Part shown: positions 8,590-17,834 of the stretch, piece by piece
How the letters are laid out: each line of letters begins with the position of its first letter
Position numbering within the stretch: the stretch's first letter is position 1
DNA from: Peribacillus frigoritolerans
GTDB taxonomy: Bacteria; Bacillota; Bacilli; Bacillales; DSM-1321
Assembly (NCBI RefSeq): GCF_030676415.1
Contig: NZ_JAUUTW010000017.1
Span: forward strand, 59,776-123,775
Direction: 5' to 3'
DNA length: 64,000 bases
Translations under genes and position numbers: made by a program
The notes under the pieces: model-generated
What the model was told of the DNA's origin: nothing
What the model saw: the letters and a program-made list of their open reading frames with translations, nothing else
The model's database searches: none

Positions 8590-9162
8590 ATGGCAGAAAA
8601 ACGAAACTCGAAAGACATTCTTATTGAAGCTGCATCCCGACTTTTTCGTATACGTGGATATTACGGTGTAGGGCTTAAGGACATTATTGAGGAAAGTGGT
8701 ATCCCAAAAGGTTCGCTGTATCATTATTTTCCGAAAGGCAAAGAAGAATTGGCGATCGAGGCGATTATTCATACAAAAGAATTCGTGATAGATGAAATTA
8801 AACGGGGATTTGATGAAATCGAAGACCCTATCAAAGCCATTCAGTCTCATATTTTTCATTTATCCGAGGTTTTTGGTGATAGTGAAAATCTATTAGGGCT
8901 GCCAATCGGGACGATTGCAGCGGAAACATATACGACGAGTGAGCAGATAAGAACGGCCTGTCAAGAAGCGATAGAAGATTGGCAATCCATATATGTGAAG
9001 AAATTACTCGAGGCGGAATTCAGTGAGAAACGGGCAAAGGAATTGAGTATCGTAATTAATGCTTTAATTGAAGGCGGTATCCTTTTATCCTTAACGGCGA
9101 AAAACGGGGAACCTCTCCAAGCCATTGCGGAACAGATACCATTATTGCTGATAAATAAATAA
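8590..9162 (+). CDS. TetR-family regulator, LmrA/YxaF type
   Basis: A 190-residue repressor. The helix-turn-helix spans about residues 25-50 (GVGLKDIIEESGIPKGSLYHYF), matching the subgroup represented by B. subtilis LmrA and YxaF. Segment IGTIAAETYTTSE in the middle is also typical. AAGGAG precedes the ATG. It is followed after 61 bases by a drug-efflux gene, the same arrangement as lmrA-lmrB. It probably senses a lipophilic drug or flavonoid and controls its own operon through the TAGACC-type site overlapping the transcription start. Confidence 0.88.
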   Translation: MAEKRNSKDILIEAASRLFRIRGYYGVGLKDIIEESGIPKGSLYHYFPKGKEELAIEAIIHTKEFVIDEIKRGFDEIEDPIKAIQSHIFHLSEVFGDSENLLGLPIGTIAAETYTTSEQIRTACQEAIEDWQSIYVKKLLEAEFSEKRAKELSIVINALIEGGILLSLTAKNGEPLQAIAEQIPLLLINK

Positions 9163-9223
9163 GTCATGCGGGAAAATTATCATAAGCTTAGGTCGAACAG
9201 TTAGTAATTGGAGGAATTATTTT

Positions 9224-10651
9224 ATGTCTACAGAGGCAACACAGCAACAAAACCCAGTCATTAGAACGACCCCCATTTTAATTGCTTTTTTAATTGCAGG
9301 GTTCATTGGGTTATTCAGTGAGACGGCTTTAAACATGGCGTTGGGGGATTTAATCCAGGAATTCAATGTCAGTCCTTCGACCGTGCAATGGCTGACAACG
9401 GGTTACCTATTAACATTGGGGATATTGGTTCCCGTTTCGGGACTCTTGATTCAGTGGTTCAATACTCGTCAATTATTCATTGCCTCAATGGTGTTCTCCA
9501 TCATCGGGACGCTCATTGCAGCAATTGCACCTGGGTTCGGCCTATTGATGCTAGCCCGTGTCATCCAGGCAATCGGAACGGGTCTTTTATTGCCTCTCAT
9601 GTTCAATACCATTTTATTGATTTTCCCTATTCATAAAAGGGGAGCGACGATGGGATTGATGGAGCTGGTGATCATGTTTGCCCCAGCCATCGGGCCGACA
9701 GTTTCAGGTTTGATTATTGAAAATCTAAAATGGAATTACATTTTCTGGGTGTCTTTGCCATTCTTTGTGATCGCTTTACTATTCGGTCTCAAGTATATGC
9801 AAAACGTTTCAACAATCACCAAACCTAAAATCGATGTACCTTCCATCATTTTATCGACCATTGGTTTTGGGGGAATTGTTTATGGTTTTAGTATTGTTGG
9901 AGAGCAAGGATGGAGCAATGCGATAGTTCTATCCTCGATCATTGTTGGACTTATAGCGCTATTCCTGTTTGCTGTGAGGCAATTCAACATGGATAAACCG
10001 ATGATTGACTTGCGTGTTTTTAAATACCCGATGTTCACGTTAGGTTTAATAACCGTCTTCATCACCTTCATGATCATCATGTCATCCATGATTCTCTTAC
10101 CGTTATACCTGCAAACCGGGCTTGCATTAGCTGCGTTTTCAGCTGGCCTGGTGCTTTTACCGGGGGGAGTGCTTAATGGTATCATGTCTCCGGTTACGGG
10201 GCGCATTTTTGATAAGTTCGGGCCAAGGGGGTTAGTGATCCCAGGCTTCATTATCATGATTGTCATGTTATGGACTTTGACGAACGTAACGACTGAAACT
10301 GCGATCATTATGGTAATCGTCATGCATTCTCTCCTTATGATTGGTGTTTCGATGGTCATGATGCCGGCCCAGACAAATGGGCTGAATCAACTGCCGAAAA
10401 ATCTTTATCCGGATGGAACGGCTCTAATGAATACATTGCAACAAGTATCGGGGGCCATCGGTACAACTGTTGCCATTACAATCATGTCAGCATCACAAAA
10501 AAGTTATATGGCAAATGCAGAAGATCCGTTCGATCCATCTGCCATAAGCGGTTCATTGACTGCAGGCGTTCAAGATGCCTTCATTTTCGGTCTTGTCCTT
10601 GCAATCATTGGTTTGATCGTGTCGTTTTTTATTAGAACAGCACGAGACTAA
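9224..10651 (+). CDS. Multidrug efflux MFS transporter (DHA2, LmrB-like)
   Basis: A 475-residue membrane protein with about 14 hydrophobic segments, as in the DHA2 drug:proton antiporters. Motif A-like and motif C-like segments are visible (LARVIQAIGTGLLLPLM; MELVIMFAPAIGPTVSGLI). GGAGG lies upstream of the ATG. Translational and operon coupling with the upstream LmrA-type repressor suggests export of lincosamide-like or other hydrophobic drugs; the substrate is inferred from that pairing. A strong terminator follows. Confidence 0.9.
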   Translation: MSTEATQQQNPVIRTTPILIAFLIAGFIGLFSETALNMALGDLIQEFNVSPSTVQWLTTGYLLTLGILVPVSGLLIQWFNTRQLFIASMVFSIIGTLIAAIAPGFGLLMLARVIQAIGTGLLLPLMFNTILLIFPIHKRGATMGLMELVIMFAPAIGPTVSGLIIENLKWNYIFWVSLPFFVIALLFGLKYMQNVSTITKPKIDVPSIILSTIGFGGIVYGFSIVGEQGWSNAIVLSSIIVGLIALFLFAVRQFNMDKPMIDLRVFKYPMFTLGLITVFITFMIIMSSMILLPLYLQTGLALAAFSAGLVLLPGGVLNGIMSPVTGRIFDKFGPRGLVIPGFIIMIVMLWTLTNVTTETAIIMVIVMHSLLMIGVSMVMMPAQTNGLNQLPKNLYPDGTALMNTLQQVSGAIGTTVAITIMSASQKSYMANAEDPFDPSAISGSLTAGVQDAFIFGLVLAIIGLIVSFFIRTARD

Positions 10652-10678
10652 TAAGATATTACTGAAGAAAAATAAATT

Positions 10679-10717
10679 AGCCAGCAGGGAAAAGATTTTC
10701 TCTGTCTGGCTTTTTTG
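10679..10717 (+). terminator. Terminator of the efflux operon
   Basis: The stem AGCCAGCAGGGAAAA / TTTTCTCTGTCTGGCT (two mismatches) is followed by six T residues. Confidence 0.9.
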
Positions 10718-10906
10718 TTTAAAAAAGCAGTAAATAATACAATGCTGAGGGATAAATCGGTTTTTTATTGGTCTTTATTACCATATTTTATCAAAAGGAA
10801 TAAAATCAGAGTGAATTATTTGAAAATAAACCACTTATCGGATAATCTTACACAGTAATAGTTACTAAAAGTTAGCTCAATAAAGCGGTTAACAGGAGGA
10901 ATTCAA

Positions 10907-11965
10907 ATGAATACAATAAAAACCAAAATGTTTGAACCTGTAACAATAGGAGCATGGAACTTAAAAACAAGAACGGCAATGGCTCCTATGACTCGGTCGT
11001 TTGCCGATAACGAAACTGGTGTTGTGAATGACCTGACCGTAGAATATTACCGAAAACGGGCTCAAGATGGAATCGGACTTATCATTACTGAAGGTGTAGT
11101 GATTTCACCAAGAGCAAAGGGCAATCCTGGCGTTCCCGGAATAGTTACTCAAGAGCAAATCAACGGATGGAAAAAAGTAACGGAAGCAGTACACGCAGAA
11201 GGCGGGACGATTATTGCGCAAATCTGGCATGTGGGCCGTGCAAGCCACCATGAAATAGCAGGAGGACTTCCTCCGCAGGCTCCGTCACCTATTGCAGCAG
11301 AAGGAAAGGTTTCACGATTCGGTAAACCTTTTGACATTCCTGAAGAAATGACAGAGACGGATATTGCAGAAGTTGTGAACCAATATAAACAAGCTGCAAA
11401 GAATGCAATGGATGCTGGCTTTGACGGAGTTGAAATTCATGGGGCACACGGCTACTTAATAGACCAGTTCAATTCTGACACTTCCAATAAAAGGACCGAC
11501 CGGTACGGTGGTGAATTAAAACAGCGTCTGACATTTATGAAGGAAGTGCTAAAAGCAGTTATTGAGACGGTTGGAGTGGAACGCACCCTTATTCGTTTCT
11601 CGGCTTTGAAAATTGACCAGCCGTCTTACATGTGGGAAGACCCTGAAAAAGCGATCCAAACATTTATAGAAGCGTTCAATGAAACAGGAGTTAAAATGAT
11701 TCACCCATCCACGATGGAATTTACCAAACCGATTGCAAGAGGATTGACCATGCATGAATTGGTACGAAGCCACTGGGATGGAATTATAGTCGGTGTGGGC
11801 GGGCTTGATCCTGAAACTGCAGAAGCTGCATTGGAAAAAGGCATCATTGACGTTGCGGCGATTGGACGTCCGCTTATAGCCAACCCGGATTACCTGGCAC
11901 GAATTAAGCAGGATGAAAAACTTGTTGATTACGAGGCAAAGAAACATTTAGGGCAACTGATTTAA
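10907..11965 (+). CDS. Old yellow enzyme family NADH:flavin oxidoreductase
   Basis: A 352-residue FMN enzyme of the ene-reductase type. Visible features are the start PVTIGAWNLKTRTAMAPMTR, the segment IWHVGRASH at the FMN/substrate site, the catalytic region HGAHGYLIDQFN and the phosphate-binding end IGRPLIANPDY. Such enzymes reduce activated alkenes and nitro compounds. It is preceded by AGGAGG and stands alone between terminators at 10679 and 12040. A second family member, only distantly similar, is in the array at 44265. Confidence 0.92.
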   Translation: MNTIKTKMFEPVTIGAWNLKTRTAMAPMTRSFADNETGVVNDLTVEYYRKRAQDGIGLIITEGVVISPRAKGNPGVPGIVTQEQINGWKKVTEAVHAEGGTIIAQIWHVGRASHHEIAGGLPPQAPSPIAAEGKVSRFGKPFDIPEEMTETDIAEVVNQYKQAAKNAMDAGFDGVEIHGAHGYLIDQFNSDTSNKRTDRYGGELKQRLTFMKEVLKAVIETVGVERTLIRFSALKIDQPSYMWEDPEKAIQTFIEAFNETGVKMIHPSTMEFTKPIARGLTMHELVRSHWDGIIVGVGGLDPETAEAALEKGIIDVAAIGRPLIANPDYLARIKQDEKLVDYEAKKHLGQLI

Positions 11966-12039
11966 TAGAGATAAGATATAAGGCAGGCTTGTTCATGACT
12001 GGACACCGCACTAACCATACTTCCTATTCTATAACTGAT

Positions 12040-12071
12040 GCGATTCTTCTTCAAGAAGGGTCGCCTTTTTG
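12040..12071 (+). terminator. Terminator after old yellow enzyme
   Basis: GCGATTCTTC / GAAGGGTCGC pair around a TTCAA loop, followed by CTTTTTG. The GCGATTCTT arm recurs in hairpins of the cassette region and seems to be a common terminator sequence in this genome. Confidence 0.8.
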
Positions 12072-12127
12072 TATGAAAACACATTAGTGAAAGACCATAC
12101 TAAAATAAGCCCACCATAGTTGATTCA

Positions 12128-12483
12128 TTGACAGTAAGAGGAATAAATATTTTAACGAAAATTGGTTTGCATCGACTTGTTCCTTCTGCTACTTATAATT
12201 CTGAAGGGATTCCGCAATCTTTTTTAACTGAAGAGGAAAAAGAAATTTATAAAGCATTATACTATAAACACCTTTTAAATGATGATATGGAGGGGATGAG
12301 CTTTTACAGACTTACGAAAACGGTAAAAAATCAAACCCTCCCATACCAAAAGAAACACCAATTTTATTTTTTTAGATGCAATTGCTGACCAATATAAAAA
12401 CTCGAAATATACAAAACAAAAAAACAAAGATTATGAGGAATTTGCAGAACAATTAGAAATAGCAGATGTCATAACAATGGAGT
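12128..12483 (+). pseudogene. Unrecognised protein fragment, frameshifted
   Basis: An open frame runs from 12128 (EGIPQSFLTEEEKEIYKALY) to 12388. The same protein appears to continue in another frame from about 12370 (LFLDAIADQYKNSKY, then EEFAEQLEIADVITMESIED) after a run of seven T residues, which suggests a homopolymer frameshift. I do not recognise the family. Charged and helical, it has no signal peptide. It runs directly into an aminotransferase remnant, so this whole stretch looks like decayed or rearranged DNA. Confidence 0.4.
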
Positions 12484-12973
12484 CCATTGAAGATGTCTTG
12501 AAAATTAGGGTGATTAATACATCCCCAGATTGCATTCTTGTGACATCAGGAGCTACCCATGGGTTGCAACTTATAGCATTAGGGCTATTAGAAGAGGGAT
12601 CAACAGTATTTTTAAATACACCATCATATCTATATTCCAGGCATGCTTCCCAGTCTGCCGGTATCCATTTACGGGGTGTATCGATGGATGAAAAGGGGAT
12701 GATTCCTTTTGAAATTTGTAATATAAGAAATTACCAAAATCGTGCTGCAATCTATTCAATTCCTTCTTTCCATAATCCAACGGGTATAGTTATGCCTTCT
12801 TTTAGGAGAAACTCTATACTGGAAATGTGATTAACACAAAGACTTCCTCTTATTGAGGACGATGTGTATCGAGATCTGTGGATTGACGAACCACCGCCGC
12901 CACCAGAGGCAAGTCGGTTTTGTATGTGGGAAGCCTATCTAAATCTCTTAGTCCAGGGCTTAGAATTGGTTAG
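12484..12973 (+). pseudogene. PLP-dependent aminotransferase / MocR-type remnant
   Basis: Recognisable pieces of a fold-type I aminotransferase domain occur in order: ILVTSGATHGLQLIALGLL, TPSYLYSRHASQSAG, IPSFHNPTGIVMP, LIEDDVYRDLWIDE and GSLSKSLSPGLRIG, which is the PLP-lysine loop. They lie in at least two reading frames and stop at 12973, soon after the lysine. The N-terminal part (a GntR helix-turn-helix in MocR proteins) is absent. The gene is therefore broken at both ends and by frameshift. Confidence 0.75.
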
Positions 12974-13013
12974 CCTTTTCATACTTGTTTAAGAATGTTT
13001 AATTAATTCCTTA

Positions 13014-14180
13014 TTAAGAAAGTTGTTGTGTAGGAGTAAACTTGTAGTTTCTTAGGAAAATCGTTACCGAACTTAATATCAATGATAGTAAACCCACGAA
13101 TACCACGTATTGTGTACCTATTTCTGATATAAATAATCCACCTGCTGCAGCACCAATCGTTGTTCCCAAGTTAACCGCTGTTAAAAATAGTCCATTAGCG
13201 AAATCAGGAGCTTCGGGGGCTGAAGACATGATCCAATATTGATTGATATTACCCCCTAAACCAGCTAAAATTCCCCAAATTAACGTAATGATAGCCATAG
13301 GTATGGTGAACTGTCCAAATAAGAATAATACAATATAAATGATTCCCAATGCAAAAGGGAAAATCACTACAGATTTGTTCGCATTTTTAGTAAGTAACTT
13401 CCCTGCCACAATGTTTCCAATAATATTTGCTCCACCGTATATGAGTAACATTAAACTAATTGTGTTCGAAGACATATTCGTAACAGTTTTCAGATACTCA
13501 GCAAGATAACTATAAACACCAAATATTGCTGAGTTTAATAAAATGACAGCCACAATGGAAAGCCATGTAATTGATTTTTTTAATACGGAAAATTGCGCTC
13601 CGTAAGAAAGTTTTTCCTTAACAGGCATAGATGGTACAAAAATCAATGTAGCAATGAATACAATAGCATTCACAATAGCAAAGAATGCCATCGCCATTTC
13701 AATCGAACCGGCATTAGCAATAAAACTTACGATTGGTACACCAATTACCATTCCCGCAGATACTCCAATAAAAACTTTAGAAACAGCTTTTGGGGCTTCT
13801 TCCTTGCTAACTGAGGCTGCAGCTACTGTAAAAGCCAATGAACAGTAAATTGGATGAAAAAAGGCAGGAACTACACGAGCAATTAATGCAAGGGTAAAGT
13901 TAGTTGTAAATATGGATACGATGTTCCCCAAAACGAAAACACCTAGTACAAGTAACATGACCATTTTTCGATTTATTCCGGAAAACAATAACGGCATAGT
14001 TGGACCAGATACAGCAACAGCAAGGGCAAAAAGACTCACCAGTAATCCTGCTTTTGATACACTGACATGAAAGTGATCAGCAATGGAAGGCAAGATGCCA
14101 ATAACCCCCATTTCAGTATTAATAATTCCGAAAACACCGATGGTTAATATAAATAGAAGTAAGTTATTTCGTTTAGTCAT
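13014..14180 (-). CDS. MFS transporter, AraJ/chloramphenicol-exporter type
   Basis: A 388-residue protein with 12 hydrophobic segments and the DHA1-like start FILTIGVFGIINTEMGVIGI. The segment ARVVPAFFHPIYCSLAFTVA in TM4 is typical of the YbcL/YtbD/AraJ group of sugar or drug exporters. It reads towards an aminotransferase remnant and is followed only by decayed sequence. The promoter should lie in 14181-14340. The substrate cannot be predicted from sequence. Confidence 0.85.
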   Translation of the reverse strand: MTKRNNLLLFILTIGVFGIINTEMGVIGILPSIADHFHVSVSKAGLLVSLFALAVAVSGPTMPLLFSGINRKMVMLLVLGVFVLGNIVSIFTTNFTLALIARVVPAFFHPIYCSLAFTVAAASVSKEEAPKAVSKVFIGVSAGMVIGVPIVSFIANAGSIEMAMAFFAIVNAIVFIATLIFVPSMPVKEKLSYGAQFSVLKKSITWLSIVAVILLNSAIFGVYSYLAEYLKTVTNMSSNTISLMLLIYGGANIIGNIVAGKLLTKNANKSVVIFPFALGIIYIVLFLFGQFTIPMAIITLIWGILAGLGGNINQYWIMSSAPEAPDFANGLFLTAVNLGTTIGAAAGGLFISEIGTQYVVFVGLLSLILSSVTIFLRNYKFTPTQQLS

Positions 14181-14341
14181 AAAATAGATATCCTTCTTTC
14201 AGGAAAGTGTCATTTTCTAATTACGTAAAGGTGAGTTATTTAAGGAGTTATCTTACCTTTATCAATTAGTCAACTTTTTCAATTGTAACTGTAAAATCAC
14301 TGTTGATATTAGAAATTTCTCTACTCCAGATTCAATTTTCC

Positions 14342-14804
14342 CTAGTTTAATAAGCCTATTTGAATATCCAAAGTCCTTATAAAAAAAGCTAAATTCCCCC
14401 ATGGAGCATAATAAGTGAAGTCTCCAATGGTAGGGTCAAATCCTGATGGTGCCTCTTTAATATTGATCAAGCTCTCCATCCTTATATCCTACAAGAGTAA
14501 TAATGGTGCCACTCGGAAGTTCCTCTCCGTTCTGCACTGCTTCAATTGCTTCCTTATTATTTACATAGATGTCTTCATGAATATCTCCTTGATCGTAAGT
14601 GGCAAACACGATCCCCTCTTCAAGTTCTTCAGGGAATTTAACAAGGTTCGCCCCGGATCCAATCGCAGCATATTCCCCAGACTTAGCTCCAGAGGAATTC
14701 TCTTCTTGTTGAGAGTTGTCATTTGTATCAGTATCATTGTTATTGCAAGCAGTAAGGATGAGGGCTAGCAACACCGCAAATGAATGAAATAATCGTTTTT
14801 TCAT
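14342..14804 (-). pseudogene. Cytochrome P460-type lipoprotein, frameshifted near the end
   Basis: The N-terminal 115 residues form a lipoprotein: MKKRLFHS, a hydrophobic stretch and the lipobox LTAC, then an acidic linker and a P460-like domain (VKFPEELEEGIVFATYDQGD, EDIYVNNKEA, LPSGTIITLV). The frame stops at 14457 after GELDQY. The next frame continues with KEAPSGFDPTIGDFTYYAPW, which looks like the missing end of the domain, so one extra base has probably shifted the gene. A strong GGAGGAGG site precedes ATG 14804. The haem-binding CxxCH expected near the end is not visible in either frame. Confidence 0.6.
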
Positions 14805-15004
14805 CCCGTTTTCCTCCTCCAAGTTTCGTTTTATTGTCTCGTAAATTCATCGTGACTTGGCTACTATCTGACCACTAATCCAAGTTGAATATCGTTATTT
14901 TTATCTTCTCTATTCGTTATATACGCCAAGCATAAAGAACTCTAGCATATGGTGATGATTAACAATACCCTTCAAATCTACAAAGCGAATGAAATTCTAT
15001 TCAA

Positions 15005-15046
15005 ACAAAAAAGTGTGAATCCCGACAAGATATGCAGGATTCACAC
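15005..15046 (-). terminator. Terminator of the secreted hydrolase gene
   Basis: GTGTGAATCC / GGATTCACAC form a perfect 10-bp stem; on the minus strand it is followed by a run of T residues. It lies 60 bases beyond the hydrolase stop. Confidence 0.88.
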
Positions 15047-15106
15047 AGCGGTTTCACTCAACTAACTTTTGGCACGCAAAGCTCTCTACGATCTTCAACA
15101 CAAGCC

Positions 15107-16189
15107 TTATTTTTTCTTCAGATTTTCTTTGAAGAAGGACTCGAGCTTGTCAAAGGGGATTAAATTCACCCGGTCGTACAGATCCACATGACCTGCGCCC
15201 GGAACAATGTAGAGTTCCTTCTGTTCGCCTGCTAGCTTGTATGCGTCTTCGCTGAACTCTCTGGAATGAGCGTTTTCACCCGTGATGAAAAGCATGGGAC
15301 GAGGAGAAATCGTCTCTATGTCTTCGAACGGATAAAAATTCATGAATTTGACGTTACTGGTCAGCGTCGGGTGTGTTGTAAGTTCTGGCGACGAACCTTT
15401 AGGCGTGTATTCACCTCTTGGAGTGCGGTAGAAGTCATAAAACTCACGCTCAATGGCGGTAGAGTTTTCATTTAGTTCATGTACCGTCCCACTGGTGTAT
15501 TTGGTTTTACCGCCTGTGAACTCTACATAGCGTTGCTCCGCTGCCTCTTCGAGAATCTTCTTTCTCTGCTCAAGAGTCTGCGAGTGTTTAAGCCCGTTAC
15601 GGTTGGCTGCACCCATGTCGTACATACTGACTGTCGCAATGGCTTTCATGCGCGGGTCGATCTTGGCTGCGCTGATGGCAAAGCTCCCGCTGCCACAAAT
15701 CCCGAGAACACCAATCCGATTCCTGTCAACAAACGGCCGGGTGCCTAGGAAGTCCACCGCAGCACTGAAATCCTCGGCATAGATATCCGGCGAAACAGCG
15801 TTGCGAGGCTGACCCTCACTCTCTCCCCAGAAAGACAAATCCAAGGACAAAGTAACGAATCCCCGTTCAGCCATTTTAGTGGCATACAAATTCGCACTTT
15901 GTTCTTTTACTGCGCCCATGGGATGCCCGACAATGATCGCGGGATTTTTGGTGTTCTTCTTCAAACCTTTGGGGATAAAGAGATTCCCTGCAACATTCAT
16001 GTTGTATTGGTTTTTAAACTCAACCTTCTTCATGGTTACCTTGTTGCTCTTGTAAAAGTTGTCTGCTCCATTGGAAATGTCCGGCGTGTATGCAGCGCCA
16101 ACGCCAGTCTTGGATGCAATGATTGTCGCGGATAAAAGCAAACCCAGTGCTATCACTGTGAGTACACGCATAATAGATTTTTTTTTCAT
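15107..16189 (-). CDS. Secreted alpha/beta hydrolase with a cysteine in the nucleophile elbow
   Basis: A 360-residue protein with an N-terminal signal or membrane anchor (MRVLTVIALGLLLSATIIAS) and an alpha/beta hydrolase domain. The oxyanion region reads VGHPMGAVKEQ, the nucleophile elbow GICGSG has Cys in place of Ser as in dienelactone hydrolases, and the catalytic His lies in GAGHVDLYD. The family resembles YcjY-type hydrolases. It is divergent from a TetR gene at 16426, and palindromes in between are likely operators for both, so an inducible detoxification role is likely. Reading TAA at 15107 gives the full family length. Confidence 0.85.
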   Translation of the reverse strand: MKKKSIMRVLTVIALGLLLSATIIASKTGVGAAYTPDISNGADNFYKSNKVTMKKVEFKNQYNMNVAGNLFIPKGLKKNTKNPAIIVGHPMGAVKEQSANLYATKMAERGFVTLSLDLSFWGESEGQPRNAVSPDIYAEDFSAAVDFLGTRPFVDRNRIGVLGICGSGSFAISAAKIDPRMKAIATVSMYDMGAANRNGLKHSQTLEQRKKILEEAAEQRYVEFTGGKTKYTSGTVHELNENSTAIEREFYDFYRTPRGEYTPKGSSPELTTHPTLTSNVKFMNFYPFEDIETISPRPMLFITGENAHSREFSEDAYKLAGEQKELYIVPGAGHVDLYDRVNLIPFDKLESFFKENLKKK

Positions 16190-16289
16190 TTTTAAAATAA
16201 CACCCTTCCTTATTTTTGTTTTGAAAATAATTTTCTTTTGTAACTATCATGGTGTACTTTGATTCGTTCAAAAAAGAAAGCATCATTGA

Positions 16290-16301
16290 TTGATTAATCA
16301 A
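16290..16301. promoter_or_regulatory. TetR operator candidate 1
   Basis: TTGATTAATCAA is a perfect 12-bp palindrome in the divergent region between the hydrolase and the TetR gene. It shares the TTGATTA arm with the second palindrome at 16362 and with a TTGTTGATTA stretch near 16388. Confidence 0.55.
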
Positions 16302-16361
16302 CATCTGCTTATAATTATAAATAGAAACACGATGCTCTCAATGGTTAAATGAACGCAATTC

Positions 16362-16375
16362 GTTGATTACTCAAC
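16362..16375. promoter_or_regulatory. TetR operator candidate 2
   Basis: GTTGA-TTAC-TCAAC is an inverted repeat about 50 bases before the TetR start, with the same half-site as the palindrome at 16290. Together they suggest that the TetR protein represses both divergent genes. Confidence 0.55.
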
Positions 16376-16425
16376 AAATCAATAAAAATTGTTGATTATT
16401 TTTAGGAAAGTCTGGTGACCAAACA

Positions 16426-16971
16426 ATGTCGAAAATAGATAGAAGAATTACCAAAAGCCAAGAAGCCATTAAAAAAGCTCTAATCGAACTGATGTCTGAA
16501 AAAAGTTTTGATGACATTACCATTCAGGATATTGCAGACAGAGCAAATGTTAATCGAGGAACCATCTATCTTCATTACTTAGATAAATTTGATCTATTAG
16601 ATAAAGTCATGGAAGAACATATAAACAACATGAGTAATTTTTGTGAGTCGGCAACTGAAATGGATTATATAGAATCGACTGTACACTGTATGGAATACTT
16701 TAAGAGTAATTATTTATTCTTTTCGACGATGTTAGCAAGTGAAGGAGCTCCATATTTTCGCAGTCAGTTCCTTAAGTTCAATATCGAAGAGTTCAAGAAA
16801 GATGTGGACATAACAAAAGGGAAAAATGCCGATCAAAATGAAGATGTAATTGTTCAATTTGTTGCAAATGCTTACGTAGGGGTAGTGGAATGGTGGTTAA
16901 AGAATGGAATGCCTTATCCACCTCGTGTCATGGCAGAAAAAGTGGGGGATTTGTTAGAGAGAATTATATAG
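16426..16971 (+). CDS. TetR/AcrR-family regulator
   Basis: A 181-residue repressor. The helix-turn-helix is IQDIADRANVNRGTIYLHYLDK at about residues 31-52, and the C-terminal segment (YVGVVEWWLKNGMPYPP) is the TetR_C form common in Bacillus YdeS/DhaS-like proteins. It is divergent from the secreted hydrolase and probably regulates it through the TTGATTA-type palindromes between them. It is the last ordinary chromosomal gene before the first cassette-type repeat at 17095. Confidence 0.88.
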   Translation: MSKIDRRITKSQEAIKKALIELMSEKSFDDITIQDIADRANVNRGTIYLHYLDKFDLLDKVMEEHINNMSNFCESATEMDYIESTVHCMEYFKSNYLFFSTMLASEGAPYFRSQFLKFNIEEFKKDVDITKGKNADQNEDVIVQFVANAYVGVVEWWLKNGMPYPPRVMAEKVGDLLERII

Positions 16972-17094
16972 TTACTACTAAAACCTCCCTTAAATTAGTG
17001 AAGAAGAAAAGGATAATTTCTTTGGAAGATGCTTTTAATAGGATACCTGTTTCTTACTATTCATTAAAATGTATTTTGTGAATCATTGTACTTA

Positions 17095-17174
17095 AACTAA
17101 CGGTTGCTTTAACTGAAGGTTGGAGCTGTCTTTAAGGCGGCTTTTTCTTATGAAACTATCGGGGCAGGTTAGTC
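17095..17174 (+). repeat. attC-like cassette site 1 (left boundary of the array)
   Basis: Complete site. Left half: AACTAAC, GGTTGC, TTTAACT. Hairpin: GGAGCTG(T) paired with GGCGGCTT, then Ts. Right half: AACTATC, GGGGCAG, GTTAGTC. It is preceded by the leader TTTGTGAATC...TACTTAA found before many other sites. No copy was seen further left, so this is the visible edge. Confidence 0.85.
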
Positions 17175-17238
17175 CACCAAGCATGGATACTTTTTCAATT
17201 TACATATATTGTAGAATGAAGAAATGGAGGAATGAAAT

Positions 17239-17745
17239 TTGAGATTTTTCAAGATGTTTTCTATTTGCATTTTACTGATAATATTCTTAAATGCTTGTAG
17301 TTTAGAAACTACAAAAACGAAAAGTGAAATTTTAGAAATACCTAATAAAGATGAATATACAACTTTATTAGTGCAAGGTGTTGATGAGGACGGGGTATCT
17401 TCCGAGTCAACTTCAAAGGTCATTACAGATATTAATGAAATACATGCTTTTATAGATAAAGTGAACAAAATGGAAGTTGTGCAACCTCCTAATAAGGAGT
17501 TATTGGAGAAGAGTAAAGAATTAAATAAAAAAGGGAATTACTTTTTTATATTATCCGATAAAGAAACAATGAATAACCAAGTATACACTATAAATTTTTT
17601 TAGTGATGGAAGGATTATGTTTCAAGAACGGATCGGAAAGAAGCAAGAAGAAAATGGAGCAGGACAGAAAATGATGTATTTATCAAAAGAAAAACATTCT
17701 GATGTTCTTCCTGAAATGAAAGAATTATTAAACATTAAGTTTTAA
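17239..17745 (+). CDS. Cassette lipoprotein, unknown function
   Basis: A 168-residue protein with a lipoprotein signal: FFKMFSICILLIIFLNACS, Cys being residue 20. The mature part is a hydrophilic alpha/beta protein (SKVITDINEIHAFIDKVNK; a strand VYTINFFSDGRIMF). The pattern of a variable exported domain comparing a stored constant with a threshold recalls other small Bacillus lipoproteins, but I do not recognise a family. Start is TTG with GGAGG 8 bases upstream. It is alone between cassette sites 1 and 2 and is most simply the first cassette gene. Confidence 0.75.
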   Translation: MRFFKMFSICILLIIFLNACSLETTKTKSEILEIPNKDEYTTLLVQGVDEDGVSSESTSKVITDINEIHAFIDKVNKMEVVQPPNKELLEKSKELNKKGNYFFILSDKETMNNQVYTINFFSDGRIMFQERIGKKQEENGAGQKMMYLSKEKHSDVLPEMKELLNIKF

Positions 17746-17758
17746 TGAATCATTCCTC

Positions 17759-17834
17759 AACTACGAGGTCGATAGTTTAACAAAGGGTTGCTGCGGCAAC
17801 CTTTTTCTTATGGCACTAAAGGGGCAGTATAGTT
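17759..17834 (+). repeat. attC-like cassette site 2
   Basis: Complete but drifted. Left half: AACTACG, AGGTC, GATAGTT. Hairpin: GGTTGCTGCGGCAACC, a 6-bp perfect stem, then TTTTT. Right half: CACTAAA, GGGGCAG, TATAGTT. Confidence 0.8.

Noticed and set aside
9880..10359. Long minus-strand frame opposite the efflux gene
   Set aside because: Shadow of the plus-strand transporter; composition is the reverse complement of membrane helices.
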